From positions 1 through 64,000 of the forward strand of contig NZ_JADEWC010000001.1 of assembly GCF_015207825.1 (NCBI RefSeq): 64,000 bases of DNA, read 5' to 3'. A program made the translations under genes and the position numbers. The notes beneath the pieces were generated by a model. The model saw only the letters and a list, made by a program, of their open reading frames with translations. It did no database searches and had not been told where the DNA came from. Positions 36,240 through 46,447 of the stretch are shown piece by piece (position 1 is the stretch's first letter; the number at the start of each line of letters is the position of its first letter). Source of the DNA: Cyanobacterium stanieri LEGE 03274 (GTDB taxonomy: Bacteria; Cyanobacteriota; Cyanobacteriia; Cyanobacteriales; Cyanobacteriaceae).

Positions 36240-37655
36240 ATGTCTGTCAGTAAAGTAAATTATCGTCCCAAAAAAGGGGGAACAAGGAAAACACAACCTC
36301 CCAAAAAGGGTTCTAAGGTCAATTGGCTTTTAATGGGTTTTGGTTTAAGTGCGATCGCCTCTTTATCCACTGCCATAGGAGCTTTACTAGCCCTATCTTT
36401 TACCCAAACCCCCCTCGCCCAAGTTAACCTCACCGCCGAGGAAGAGGCGGTTTTTAATCAGGAGGAAACTTTAAGTTACAGTAGTTTAAATGTTCCTCAA
36501 TTACGCAGACCTATTAATATTTTAGTGTTGGGCATCAAATCCTTAAGCACGGATATTCCCGATTATCCAGAAACAAACCTCGGTTATCATCCTCTGGTTA
36601 ATTCGTTCCAGGGGCGATCGGATAGTATGATGTTACTCAGACTAGACCCACAAAAAGATGAAGTAACGGTATTATCTATCCCCCGTGATACTAGAACCCT
36701 AGTGCAAGGGGTGGGCATAACCAAGATTAATGATGCTAATGCCTACGGTGGGGCATCTTTAGCGGCGGAGTCCGTTAGTGAGCTTCTCAATGGGGTGCAA
36801 ATTGATCGTTATATTCGCATTAATGTTCAGGGGGTAGAAAAACTCATTGATGCCCTTGGGGGGGTAGATTTTTATGTTCCTAAGGATATGAAATATACTG
36901 ATCATAGTCAGCGTCTTTATATCGATTTACAGGAAGGGGAGCAACATTTAGACGGACAAAAAGCATTACAACTATTACGTTTTCGTTATGATGCCCTAGG
37001 GGATGTGGGTAGGGTGCAACGACAACAAGCCCTCATCAGAGCTTTGAGCGAACAAGCCTTAAGCCCTAAAACCGTTTTACGTATTCCTGAAATTTTGGGT
37101 ATTATCCGTTCCCATATTGATACTAATTTAGGAACAAATGAACTAATAGCCATGGCTGCTTTTATGGGCCAAAAGACTAGATCGGATTTTCAGATGGTAA
37201 TGTTACCTGGAGATTTTAATCAACCAGAGGAAGGGCAGTTAAGTTATTGGTTACCGAATCAGAGGGGTATTACAAGGGTGGCTCAAGATATTTTTGGGGT
37301 TCAGCCTGATTATTTTTACGCTAGTGATGACCGTGACGAGGCGATCGCCCCTAGTCGTGTTAGGGTTGCCATACAAACCCATGATGGCGATGAAGAAACG
37401 GCTCAAAGTGTGGCTAATCGTCTGATAGAATTAGGTTATAACCGAGTTTTTATTAGTACCATTCCCTACAACGAACCCATTAAGGAAACCCGTATCATTG
37501 CCCAAGGGGGAAATCCTTCTATGGCTGCGCTTCTGCGCTCTGAGTTGGGCTTAGGGGAAGTTTTAGTAGAAAGCACGGGGATTTTAGGTACTGATGTCAC
37601 CATTCAGGTAGGTAGTGATTGGACTACGGATAACCAACCATTGACCATTGATTAG
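36240..37655 (+). CDS. LytR-CpsA-Psr (LCP) family protein
   Basis: A 471-residue protein with a basic cytoplasmic N-terminus, one membrane helix (about 28-52) and an extracytoplasmic LCP domain (RSDSMMLLRLDPQKDEVTVLSIPRDT; TKINDANAYGG; LLRFRYDALGDVGRVQRQQ). The C-terminal ~90 residues match a LytR_C domain (RVAIQTHDGDEETAQSVANRL). LCP enzymes transfer glycopolymers from lipid carriers to cell-wall peptidoglycan. The ATG at 36240 has a GGGGAG ribosome site; a GTG at 36225 is discounted. rsmD follows by 23 bp. Confidence 0.92.
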   Translation: MSVSKVNYRPKKGGTRKTQPPKKGSKVNWLLMGFGLSAIASLSTAIGALLALSFTQTPLAQVNLTAEEEAVFNQEETLSYSSLNVPQLRRPINILVLGIKSLSTDIPDYPETNLGYHPLVNSFQGRSDSMMLLRLDPQKDEVTVLSIPRDTRTLVQGVGITKINDANAYGGASLAAESVSELLNGVQIDRYIRINVQGVEKLIDALGGVDFYVPKDMKYTDHSQRLYIDLQEGEQHLDGQKALQLLRFRYDALGDVGRVQRQQALIRALSEQALSPKTVLRIPEILGIIRSHIDTNLGTNELIAMAAFMGQKTRSDFQMVMLPGDFNQPEEGQLSYWLPNQRGITRVAQDIFGVQPDYFYASDDRDEAIAPSRVRVAIQTHDGDEETAQSVANRLIELGYNRVFISTIPYNEPIKETRIIAQGGNPSMAALLRSELGLGEVLVESTGILGTDVTIQVGSDWTTDNQPLTID

Positions 37656-37678
37656 GGAAAATTGAATATCAGTTATAG

Positions 37679-38224
37679 ATGCGTATTTACGGTAATAGAG
37701 AAATCAAAACCCTTGCGGGGCAAAATACCCGCCCCACTACTTCCAAGGTAAGGGAAGCTATTTTTAATATTTGGCAACATAAAATTAATGGTTCTCGGTG
37801 GCTCGATTTATGTGCGGGAAATGGTACTATGGGCGCTGAAGCCCTTTGTCGTGGTGCTATTAAAGCCGTGGCGATCGAAAAATCTCCCCGCGCCTGTCAA
37901 ATCATTCGGGAAAATTGGCAAAAAATCGCCCATAACAATCAAGAGGCGATCGTTCTCAAAGGAGATATTTTAAAAAGATTAAAAGGATTACAAGGACAAC
38001 AATTTGACCTTATTTATCTTGATCCCCCCTACCATTTAAACCTTTATAATCCCACTTTACAAGCTATCTTTGACTACGATTTATTATCCTCCCATGGAGA
38101 AATAGCTACGGAATTTGCTCCCAAAAAATCCCCCGTAATAATTACCGATAAATGGCAACTATTACAAGAGAAATTTTATGGTAATACTAATATTAATTTT
38201 TACGGTAAGTTACCCACTAATTAA
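37679..38224 (+). CDS. rsmD: 16S rRNA (guanine(966)-N2)-methyltransferase
   Basis: A 181-residue SAM-dependent methyltransferase. Residues 1-30 match RsmD (MRIYGNREIKTLAGQNTRPTTSKVREAIFNI), SAM motif I is LDLCAGNGTMGAEALCRGA near 41-59, and the catalytic DPPY is in IYLDPPYHL near 114-122. It modifies G966 of 16S rRNA. It lies close behind the LCP gene and may share its transcript. Confidence 0.93.
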   Translation: MRIYGNREIKTLAGQNTRPTTSKVREAIFNIWQHKINGSRWLDLCAGNGTMGAEALCRGAIKAVAIEKSPRACQIIRENWQKIAHNNQEAIVLKGDILKRLKGLQGQQFDLIYLDPPYHLNLYNPTLQAIFDYDLLSSHGEIATEFAPKKSPVIITDKWQLLQEKFYGNTNINFYGKLPTN

Positions 38225-38496
38225 CTATAATAGTCTTGCTTAAATTCATTAAAAATTTGTACAAAACGAATATACATAGATTTATTTACCAATAGTTATT
38301 AGTATGATTTAGTTTAGAGGTTTAAGATTTAAAACCCATTAATCGATCATGATTATCCATTATTCAGCGCACCCTAATTGACTTAATTTTAGATTAACAT
38401 TTTTAGTGTTTTAAAGGTGTCAATAATTAACAATAGATAATCAATAAAGTATGCCTAAAACCTAAACTTATTGATAACTATCATAGAGAATTGAGT

Positions 38497-39201
38497 TTAA
38501 TTTAAAAAATGAAATAATAAAAATTCACTCTCATTTTGATTACCCTTAATAGTTAATAAATCTTCCTCCCGAATAGCTACCCCGTCTCCAGCATTAAGAG
38601 TGTTATTATTAAAATCTAATTGTCCTTTTACTAACTGAATCCAAGCATAATCATTGCTACCCAAAGAATAATTTATTTCTTCATTTTCCCCTAAAATAGA
38701 AGACCAGATGTTAACATTTTGATGAATTTTTAAAGAATTATTTTCACCATCAGGAGAAACTAATAAACATAATTTTCCTCTTTTTTCCTCCTCAGAAAAA
38801 ATCTTTTGTTCGTAGCTAGGCTCTAAATTTTGTTGATTGGGTAAAATCCAAATTTGTAACAAATGCACTTCATTTTGACTAGAATGATTAAATTCACTAT
38901 GACGAATACCCGTACCAGCGCTCATTCTTTGTACTTCTCCCCTAGAAATGGTTTCACCATTACCGATACTATCTTTATGCTCTAATTCTCCCTCAATGAC
39001 ATAGGTGACAATTTCCATATCTCGGTGTCCATGAGTACCAAAACCCCCAGCGGGAGCGATTTTGTCTTCATTAATAACTAAAAGATTACCAAATCCTGTA
39101 TATTGAGGATCATAATAACTACCAAAAGAAAAAGTATGTTTTGTATTTAACCAATCAAATAAAACATGACCTCTTTGGGCTGATGGACGTATTGTAATCA
39201 T
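38497..39201 (-). CDS. Pirin-family bicupin
   Basis: A 234-residue pirin/YhhW-like protein. The N-cupin has the metal-binding motif [28 protein letters not shown] (His and Glu ligands) and [18 protein letters not shown]. The C-cupin ([23 protein letters not shown]) lacks metal ligands, as in the family. Some members oxidise quercetin in vitro; the physiological role in cyanobacteria is unknown. Isolated gene; the 272-bp gap upstream of its stop holds no gene. Confidence 0.9.
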   Translation of the reverse strand: MITIRPSAQRGHVLFDWLNTKHTFSFGSYYDPQYTGFGNLLVINEDKIAPAGGFGTHGHRDMEIVTYVIEGELEHKDSIGNGETISRGEVQRMSAGTGIRHSEFNHSSQNEVHLLQIWILPNQQNLEPSYEQKIFSEEEKRGKLCLLVSPDGENNSLKIHQNVNIWSSILGENEEINYSLGSNDYAWIQLVKGQLDFNNNTLNAGDGVAIREEDLLTIKGNQNESEFLLFHFLN

Positions 39202-39463
39202 TATTTTTTCTTTACAATTTATCTGGGTTAGATGATATTGAGCTTATTTTTTGTAATACTGTTATATCTCTGAACTTCCTTCAGATTCCAATAATTATAA
39301 CATTCAAAAAATAACCAATATTGTTCGTTTATTATCACCTATAATTTCTGGGTAACCGCCATTATTTTAGTTGACAAAAGCTAATAACCAGCGCACCTTA
39401 ATTGTTAAATAGAATTTAAAATAATAATCCAAAAAATACGCAAATATTACTAATTTTAAAACC

Positions 39464-39724
39464 CTATTTACGTTCTGAAATTATGAGAGAAATGGGGATA
39501 AAACTTTCCCACGGTAATAAAATTGGTTGTTTCTTAAAAATTAACTGTCCATTATAGGTTTTTTTATCAATGGCAACTCCGATGGGCTGAGAATCAAGGG
39601 TTATATGGAATTTACAATAAGTTTCATAAATTTCTCTCGCCGCCCTTAACATTGTAGGATCTAAAATTTGAGGAATACTATTTAAAACTTTTTGAGAAAG
39701 ATTATTTTTATTGGGTATAGCCAT
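39464..39724 (-). CDS. Small protein of unknown function
   Basis: An 86-residue reading frame with a proper ATG and no recognised family. It is predicted soluble, with helices at about 10-40 (KVLNSIPQILDPTMLRAAREIYETYCKF) and short strands after. Base composition and codon use resemble neighbours, which supports a real gene. Gaps of 262 and 236 bp on either side hold only short dispersed motifs. Confidence 0.5.
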   Translation of the reverse strand: MAIPNKNNLSQKVLNSIPQILDPTMLRAAREIYETYCKFHITLDSQPIGVAIDKKTYNGQLIFKKQPILLPWESFIPISLIISERK

Positions 39725-39960
39725 AGTTTTTATATAGAAATATATATATGATGTTAAGTTCTTTTAGTTATTTATCAATAAACTCCATGGGGTTTTTGTA
39801 CACTTTTTAAAGTCAATCAAAATTATCAATTGGTTAATGGTCAATAAGAGTAAAAACTTAATATAAATAATAAGTAAGCTAACGCTAAAATATATTTTAC
39901 TTATATATGACCAAAAAAGATCTTTTTTATCTGACTATGACAACCCTTGAGAAATAATTA

Positions 39961-41457
39961 TTAATTATCCATTTTTAACTGGTAATTTCGAGAAGCTAAA
40001 CGGGCTTTTCCCGATGATGCCCATTGTTCAAGAAAGGCAATTTGTTCTCGGGCAGTACGGGCTAGGGGTATAATTTGACTGGCGGCCATGAGAATGTCAT
40101 CGGTGCTAAAGTCTCGATTTTGACTAAAGCCGAGGTGCATGGCTTCGATAATAGTTTGTTCGATTTCTGCCCCAGAAAATTCCGGGGTTTCGTATGCCAG
40201 TCTTTTCATGTCGAATTTTTCAAGGTTATGGGGGCGTAGTCGGTTGAGATGCACCGCAAAAATAGCTTCCCTTTCATCTTGACTTGGTAAACCAACAAAG
40301 AATATTTCGTCAAACCGTCCTTTTCTTAAAACTTCTGCTGGTAAATTTTGAATATTATTGGCGGTAGCCACCACAAAAACAGGGCTTTTTTTCTCTGCTA
40401 ACCAAGTGATAAATGTGCCGAATACTCGGCTAGTAGTGCCTGAGTCGCCTCTACCATCAGCGCCCGAGAATCCTTTATCAATTTCATCAATCCAGAGAAT
40501 ACAAGGGGAAAGGGCTTCGGCTAGGTTAATCATTTGCCTTGTGCGCGATTCCGATTCCCCCACCAAACCGCCAAAAAGTCTGCCTACGTCTAGCCTGAGA
40601 AGGGGTAAATGCCAGTGATGGGCGATCGCCTTTGCGGTGAGAGATTTCCCTGTGCCTTGAATACCAACGAGTAGAAGCCCCCGAGGGTAGGGCAATCCGT
40701 AAGCCCTAGCGGATTCAGAAAATGATCCGCCCCTTCTGAGTAACCATTCTTTGAGGTTATCCAAACCACCAATATCGGATATTTGTTCTTGGGCTGGGTA
40801 GTAGTCGAGGATTTGGGTTTGACGTATGGACTGTTTTTTCTCCTCTAAGATGAGTTCTACGTCTTCGGCTTCTAATTTGCCATTTTGGGCGATCGCCCTT
40901 GTTAACACCCTTCTGATGCGTTCTAGGGATAATCCTTGGGCTGCCCTAACTAATTCGGTTAAAAGTTCATCATCCAACGATTGCCCTACCATCAAACGCT
41001 CAATTTCTTCTTTGATTTCTGTGGCTTGGGGTAAAGGAAAATCGACTACGGTAAAAACTTCCCTTAACTCGGCTGGGAGGTTGACTTCTGAGGCAATGAT
41101 AACAATATTTTTTGGTTGGGCTTTCAGTTTTCGAGCAAGGTTACGCAGTTTACGGGAGATGGAAATATCTTCTAAAAATCTTTGAAAGTCTCGCAAGATA
41201 AATACTCCCCCCGTATTAGGGGGCAATTTTTCCAGAAACTCCAACGCTTGAAGGGGGTTACGTCTGCCAAAATTGGTATTATTAGGATTATCTTGATAAC
41301 CGTCCACAAAATCCCAGATATAAGTATGACGATTGCCCATGGTTTCGGTGATAGATGCGATCGCCTTTTCTACCCTTTCTTCTTCGCTGCTAGAAATGTA
41401 AATAAGGGGGTAACAGGCTCTTAATAATAGGGAAAATTCTCGGTTAAATTCTTTCAT
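39961..41457 (-). CDS. ycf46: Ycf46-like AAA+ ATPase
   Basis: A 498-residue AAA+ protein. An N-domain (1-225) with the signature NREFSLLLRACYPLIYISSSEEERVE is followed by the AAA core: Walker A GIQGTGKS (265-272), Walker B CILWIDEIDK (319-328), sensor 1 VATANN, and the arginine-finger region LRKGRFDEIFFVGLPS. Ycf46 is conserved in cyanobacteria and red-algal plastids and has been linked to inorganic-carbon use or photosynthetic regulation. It is divergent from the b561-like gene. Confidence 0.9.
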   Translation of the reverse strand: MKEFNREFSLLLRACYPLIYISSSEEERVEKAIASITETMGNRHTYIWDFVDGYQDNPNNTNFGRRNPLQALEFLEKLPPNTGGVFILRDFQRFLEDISISRKLRNLARKLKAQPKNIVIIASEVNLPAELREVFTVVDFPLPQATEIKEEIERLMVGQSLDDELLTELVRAAQGLSLERIRRVLTRAIAQNGKLEAEDVELILEEKKQSIRQTQILDYYPAQEQISDIGGLDNLKEWLLRRGGSFSESARAYGLPYPRGLLLVGIQGTGKSLTAKAIAHHWHLPLLRLDVGRLFGGLVGESESRTRQMINLAEALSPCILWIDEIDKGFSGADGRGDSGTTSRVFGTFITWLAEKKSPVFVVATANNIQNLPAEVLRKGRFDEIFFVGLPSQDEREAIFAVHLNRLRPHNLEKFDMKRLAYETPEFSGAEIEQTIIEAMHLGFSQNRDFSTDDILMAASQIIPLARTAREQIAFLEQWASSGKARLASRNYQLKMDN

Positions 41458-41546
41458 TCCAGATTTTGACCAATGTTGGATTAAATATTCTTCGCACTTT
41501 TACTAATTTATCATGACAGAATTATAAATATTATTGATTACCACTT

Positions 41547-42260
41547 ATGAACAAAAAACAATCAATTCTTTATCAACCCTTATTATTAAGAATATTCCAT
41601 AACTTTCAAGCCATATTTACTATCTTAGCGATGGTGACAGCTTTTTGGACATACAATACCTACGATGGCCGATGGGGAAAAGTTAATTTTCTTCCTGATT
41701 GGAATGCCATTGAGGGTATCCATGGAACTTTTGGTTTATGGAGTTTATTATTATTTCCTGTTTTTACCATTTATGTTATTCATCGTGGGCAAACAAAATT
41801 AATTCAAACAAATACCCCTAACCAACTAAAATTATTTAATAAACCCATCTGGTGGTATTCTCTCCATAGAATTGTCAATACCCTTAGTATTTTTAGTTTA
41901 GTATTTGCGGTTTTTAGTGGCAAAATGATGGATGAAAAGTGGTTACCTCAAGGGGAATTAAATCATATTTGGTATTACTTACATTTGATTTCGTTATTAA
42001 TAATAACTTTAACCCTCGCTCTACATTTATTAATGAGTGTAAAAATAGGCGGTTATCCTCTCCTTTTATCCATGGTTAATTTACGGGTAAGGGATAAGGA
42101 TAGTTGGCGATTATGGAAGAAAAATATTATTAATAATTCCCCTCAATATAAAGAAATAATTATCAAAGAATGGGCAAAATTAGCTCCCCATTTTAAGTTT
42201 TTAGAAATGGTGATTTTATTATCTATTCTTGGGGCTTGGTTATTTTCTTTTATTAAATAA
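41547..42260 (+). CDS. Cytochrome b561-like four-helix membrane protein (DUF4079 type)
   Basis: A 237-residue membrane protein with four hydrophobic helices (about 20-38, 58-78, 108-130, 148-172) and a fifth at the C-terminus. Histidines fall on helices at positions compatible with haem binding (IEGIHGTFGLWS, WWYSLHRIVNTLS, IWYYLHLISLL, LALHLLMSV). The family is annotated in cyanobacteria as cytochrome b/b6-like or DUF4079. Haem binding is inferred from the histidine pattern; the partner is unknown. Confidence 0.7.
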   Translation: MNKKQSILYQPLLLRIFHNFQAIFTILAMVTAFWTYNTYDGRWGKVNFLPDWNAIEGIHGTFGLWSLLLFPVFTIYVIHRGQTKLIQTNTPNQLKLFNKPIWWYSLHRIVNTLSIFSLVFAVFSGKMMDEKWLPQGELNHIWYYLHLISLLIITLTLALHLLMSVKIGGYPLLLSMVNLRVRDKDSWRLWKKNIINNSPQYKEIIIKEWAKLAPHFKFLEMVILLSILGAWLFSFIK

Positions 42261-42272
42261 ATTGTTGTCAAA

Positions 42273-43931
42273 TTAAAAATTATACCTCATGTTAAAATGA
42301 AGACCATCATCTTGAATATTATCAGTACGATCGCCCAAATTTACCAACGGGGGTGCATAATCAAGACGAAAATAAATATTTTGTTTTGGTTGCCAAATCA
42401 ACCCCATACCAAGAGATGCAAGGAAATTTTGCGAAGGTAAAAAATTAGGATTACTCGACACATTCCACACTGCCCCCATATCAAAAAAAGGCACTAATTG
42501 TAATACCGACTCCTGCGCCTCATTGCGTGAAATAGTGATTCTATCTTCAATGGAAAAACGAAAACCATTATCTCCTGATCTCGCATTTTGCCGATAACCC
42601 CGTAAAGATTGACCCCCACCAATGCTAAACTGTTCCGAGGGTAAAAGGGCATCCCCCGTTAACTGTACATCCCCTTGAATAATCAAAAAATGATCTCGCC
42701 CCAATAGTTGCACCCTTTGCACCTGCCCACTCCAAGCAAAAAAGTAACCGTCAGGATTATTCGGCGCTTCACTGGTGGTAACATCAAATAAGCCCATACC
42801 AAGCCTAAATTGCGATCGCACCGCCCACGCCCCAAACTGCTCTCTTTTAACATAGTCTTGCCCAAAAGTCAATACATTCGTCCGAGAAATACCATTTTCA
42901 TCTGGCCCAATACCGAAAGGAGTAGGCCCTTGAAAAGTAAAAGTTTGCCCCGTGCGATAACTCATCCCCAAAGAAAGGGCAAATTCTGCCAACGGAGTGC
43001 GCATCAAAGGTTGACGATAACTCACCTCATAAAACTCACTACTACCACTAATATCCAACACCTCAAACGGGCCACTAACAATGCGATTTCGTTGTAAACT
43101 TACCGTTGTATCCAGAGTGCCATTCATGGGATTAAGGGGCGCTGAATAGGCAAAAGTAAGATCATAGGTACTCAAAAACTCCTCAAAACGAGGACGAAAC
43201 GACACCGAAAAAGCATCCCCAAAACCAAACACATTGCCATGGCGTAAATCAATATCCCCCTGCACATCTCCCACCCTTGGGGGAGAATAATTATTAATAG
43301 CCACCGAGCCAGAAAAAGGATTTGCCTCCGTTACCCTCACACTGAGAATGCTTTGCCCAATGCCATCTCCACTTCTCAAACTACCCTCAATATTATCGAT
43401 TAAAGGATCAGATTTTAATAACTTCAACTGGTCTTCTAATTTATCAGAATTAAAAGGCGTTTTAGTACCAAGGGCAATTCTATCTAGCACATAACCCCTC
43501 AATCTTTCCACCCCTTCAATTTCTACTTCCTGAATTTCCCCTTCTATTACCCGAATAATTGCCACCCCATCATCATCTATATTCGCCACAAAAGCCCTTG
43601 TAGTCAGATAAGCATCATTGAGATATAACTGAGTAATATCAGCACTAATTTTTTCCAAATCTTCGTTAGTAAATTCTTGATCATCATAGGAATCAATAAT
43701 TTGGGCAATTTCTCCTCCAAAAATAGAATTACCCTCAATCCTGATACTCGTCGCCACAACTTGATCATTTTCAGACTGAGATAACAAAAAATTTTCTTGA
43801 TTTAATTCCTCGGAATTGTGACTATTTTCTATTACCTCCAAAGCCAAAACCCTTGGACTTAAACTGAAATTATTTAAGCCTAAATACCCACAGAAACAAG
43901 AAGCAATAAAAACCAGTTTAGAATAACCCAT
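42273..43931 (-). CDS. TpsB/ShlB-type outer-membrane transporter (two-partner secretion)
   Basis: A 552-residue Omp85-superfamily transporter. A signal peptide (about 3-30) is followed by POTRA modules (about 50-200: IRIEGNSIF, IIRVIEGEIQEVEIEGVERLRGYVLDRI) and a beta barrel with the L6-type motif (SIGGGQSLRGYRQNARSGDNGF near 445-466) and an aromatic C-terminal strand (FNMRYNF). TpsB proteins secrete a TpsA exoprotein. No TpsA candidate is in the window. The ATG at 43931 is preferred to a TTG at 43946. Confidence 0.88.
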   Translation of the reverse strand: MGYSKLVFIASCFCGYLGLNNFSLSPRVLALEVIENSHNSEELNQENFLLSQSENDQVVATSIRIEGNSIFGGEIAQIIDSYDDQEFTNEDLEKISADITQLYLNDAYLTTRAFVANIDDDGVAIIRVIEGEIQEVEIEGVERLRGYVLDRIALGTKTPFNSDKLEDQLKLLKSDPLIDNIEGSLRSGDGIGQSILSVRVTEANPFSGSVAINNYSPPRVGDVQGDIDLRHGNVFGFGDAFSVSFRPRFEEFLSTYDLTFAYSAPLNPMNGTLDTTVSLQRNRIVSGPFEVLDISGSSEFYEVSYRQPLMRTPLAEFALSLGMSYRTGQTFTFQGPTPFGIGPDENGISRTNVLTFGQDYVKREQFGAWAVRSQFRLGMGLFDVTTSEAPNNPDGYFFAWSGQVQRVQLLGRDHFLIIQGDVQLTGDALLPSEQFSIGGGQSLRGYRQNARSGDNGFRFSIEDRITISRNEAQESVLQLVPFFDMGAVWNVSSNPNFLPSQNFLASLGMGLIWQPKQNIYFRLDYAPPLVNLGDRTDNIQDDGLHFNMRYNF

Positions 43932-43986
43932 ATAATTTGACCACAAGGATATTTATAGACAAAATTAATTTTAACTAGATTTTATT

Positions 43987-45447
43987 TTATCGATTAATCT
44001 TTTCTGCAATTCGTGCTTGTTTAGAATCTTTACCAAAAAGGAAAAAACCTAACACCAACCAGATAACAAGTATTACAGTAGTTAATAAAAGAATAGATAA
44101 AGAGCCAAACTCATTAATTAAAATAGGTGCGGCAGCCGTAAACAAACCACCTCCCACAATAGGTTCAAAAAACAATTGTTTATAAGCAAAACTTTCAAAA
44201 GCACCCGATTTATTCTCAGGATCAACCATTCTTAAAAGTAAAATTCCTGTGGCAGTAACCCCCATAGATTGACCAAAATCACAGATACCACGCTCAAACC
44301 AATAGTTAGGAATGATTTTTGGTGCAATAAATATAAAAGCAAAAAGATTCCAAATAATACCAACAATACTTAGTAATAAAAAGGGAACAATATTTGTTCC
44401 TAATACTTGTAAAGAAATAGAAGCCAAGGCCGTCACCACCACAATATCAAGGGCTAAACCAGCTAAATTATTCATTAAACGACGATTAATTAATTCTTTT
44501 AAGCCAATTCTTTCTAGGGTAATTTGAACAATTATTCCTCCAATTAAAGCCATGGGAAAAAGGGGAATATAATTCATCAACGTTAACCCCGTTGCCCCCC
44601 ATGTTGCTGATTCAATGAGTTTTAATCCTTCTAAAATTAACCAACCAATACCAATGGCTAAACCTACAAAACCGAAATTTAAAGAAAGAGGATCAATTAA
44701 TAGATTACGATAGAGTTTAATTCTTTTTAATCTGATTCTTTCTTCTTTTTCTTTAATTTCTGAAGCCGATAAACCTTCGTAGGTGGAAAACTTTTGACCT
44801 TCTTTATTAAAGGTTTTTATATGTCCTTTTTTCCTACCCCAACTAGCTAATAATGTTCCTGTGATAATCCCTGAAACGATACCAACGGTGGCTAATCCGA
44901 GGGCTAAATCTCCCCCTTCAGGAAAGTTTAAATCAATAAAAGTTTGTTCCATTCCTGCGGCCGTGCCATGCCCCCCCTCAAAGGCAATTTCGATGAGACT
45001 ACCTACCAAGGGATTCATATTAAATACTGGCACAAGGATTAAAAGAGTAAGTAAAATTCCGATCACATATTGCCCCCATGCCAAGGTTTGCCCAAAGATT
45101 ACTTGAGGGGCTGCTTTTTTCCAAATTTGCTTGGGATTAGGTATGGATTCCCCCAGAAAAAGGGCGGCAAAGACAACGTTGATAAATACCCCGGGGGATT
45201 GTTGCCAAACGGTACGAATGGGCTCACTAAATAAACCCCCTGCAAAAAGGGCATTTTCTCCCCCTAGGTTGGTGATGAGGGCGCCCAATGCTTCTTGCCC
45301 CAATATGAGGGCTAAAAATCCTGCTACTACAGATTCTGGAAGGTATAGGGTTTGAATCCAACGGGCTTTTTGTTTTATCCACCTAGCAATTAAAATTAGA
45401 ATCGATAGGATAACGAAGGCAAAAAGTGCGTCTCTGAGGTTAAACAT
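43987..45447 (-). CDS. GltS-like sodium/glutamate symporter
   Basis: A 486-residue integral membrane protein with about ten to twelve helices and the inverted-repeat layout of the GltS family. Typical segments are YLPESVVAGFLALILG near 35-50, FEGGHGTAAGMEQTF near 150-165 and CDFGQSMGVTATGILLLRMVDP near 365. The last two are the re-entrant loops that bind glutamate and sodium. The ATG at 45447 (MFNLRDALFAF) fits the family; an upstream frame opening at 45495 adds 16 unmatched residues. The C-domain is longer than in E. coli GltS. Confidence 0.82.
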   Translation of the reverse strand: MFNLRDALFAFVILSILILIARWIKQKARWIQTLYLPESVVAGFLALILGQEALGALITNLGGENALFAGGLFSEPIRTVWQQSPGVFINVVFAALFLGESIPNPKQIWKKAAPQVIFGQTLAWGQYVIGILLTLLILVPVFNMNPLVGSLIEIAFEGGHGTAAGMEQTFIDLNFPEGGDLALGLATVGIVSGIITGTLLASWGRKKGHIKTFNKEGQKFSTYEGLSASEIKEKEERIRLKRIKLYRNLLIDPLSLNFGFVGLAIGIGWLILEGLKLIESATWGATGLTLMNYIPLFPMALIGGIIVQITLERIGLKELINRRLMNNLAGLALDIVVVTALASISLQVLGTNIVPFLLLSIVGIIWNLFAFIFIAPKIIPNYWFERGICDFGQSMGVTATGILLLRMVDPENKSGAFESFAYKQLFFEPIVGGGLFTAAAPILINEFGSLSILLLTTVILVIWLVLGFFLFGKDSKQARIAEKINR

Positions 45448-45587
45448 AATTAGTTGAGATGTAATAGTCAGGTTATATGTACCGAGATGACGCAAGTGGG
45501 GAGAAGAAAAATTGTCTATTATGGTTTATGACAATTTATGGTAAGCCAAACACGATAAATATAAGTTTAATTGTACATGGTTCATTG

Positions 45588-46181
45588 TCAATTGTTTAAC
45601 TCTTTCCAGTCTTCGTACGGCCTTTCTACGACATATTGAAAACTTTTGGACATGAGAAATATTCCTTCGGATTGGGGGGCAGATGGAGGAAATTTGACTA
45701 AACCATAGATTTGGCTGTTGTCGAAGTTACTACCTCCAATGTTAATTTGGTAGGTTTCATCATTATCTAAGGTTATGCTTATTATCGCTTTGGGGGTTTC
45801 TAAGCCATATTCGGATAGGTTAGCCTCATCCATGGGAATTTCTGGTTTTTTGGTGGCTTGGGGAAAAAGGTTTAATAAAAAGGAGATGGAGGCATCGTTG
45901 GCTTTGACTTGTTCTGGGGCGCTCATTTGCCATGGTTGAACTTCTGCTTGGGTTTTTTCAAAAATCAGGGTTTGACTATTTTCTTGCCTGTCTGGGGGGT
46001 CAATGGTGATGGTTTTTATTTGCTCTGTGTCAAAGGAGAAAAGTTTGTTTTCCTGTGGTATTAAATTTTCGTTGTCATTGTTTGTTACATTAGATTGAGG
46101 ACGAATTTCTACAAGATAAATAACGGAGGCAAGGCTAACAGCAAATATACTTAGTAATATGGTACTGCGATTAAATTTCAT
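45588..46181 (-). CDS. DUF4340-domain membrane-anchored protein
   Basis: A 197-residue protein with one N-terminal helix (about 6-25) and an extracytoplasmic domain. The DUF4340 pattern is seen in FDTEQIKTITIDPP, IFEKTQAEVQPWQMSAPEQVKANDASISFLLNLF, and LSEYGLETPKAIISITLDNDETYQINIG. Family members sit near gliding or polysaccharide export genes in other bacteria, but no such neighbour exists here. Function unknown. Confidence 0.75.
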   Translation of the reverse strand: MKFNRSTILLSIFAVSLASVIYLVEIRPQSNVTNNDNENLIPQENKLFSFDTEQIKTITIDPPDRQENSQTLIFEKTQAEVQPWQMSAPEQVKANDASISFLLNLFPQATKKPEIPMDEANLSEYGLETPKAIISITLDNDETYQINIGGSNFDNSQIYGLVKFPPSAPQSEGIFLMSKSFQYVVERPYEDWKELNN

Positions 46182-46447
46182 ATTTTGTCTTGCTGGATTG
46201 AGATTTAATTTTAGCTTTATATCATGTTCAGGTAATCAGTTGTAAACAAAAATTGTTTCTCCGGTCTAAATTCTTTAATTTTGAGGAATATTAATGATAA
46301 TTTTTTCTTTGAAAGTAGTTTGAAGGGGGTAAAAATTTTAATAAATATGATAAATATTAAATCATTTTTTTAGTTCAATTATATATTTTTATGAAATAAT
46401 TTCTAACATTTTGTCAATTAAAGTGACTTTAATCTTGTTTTTTTATT

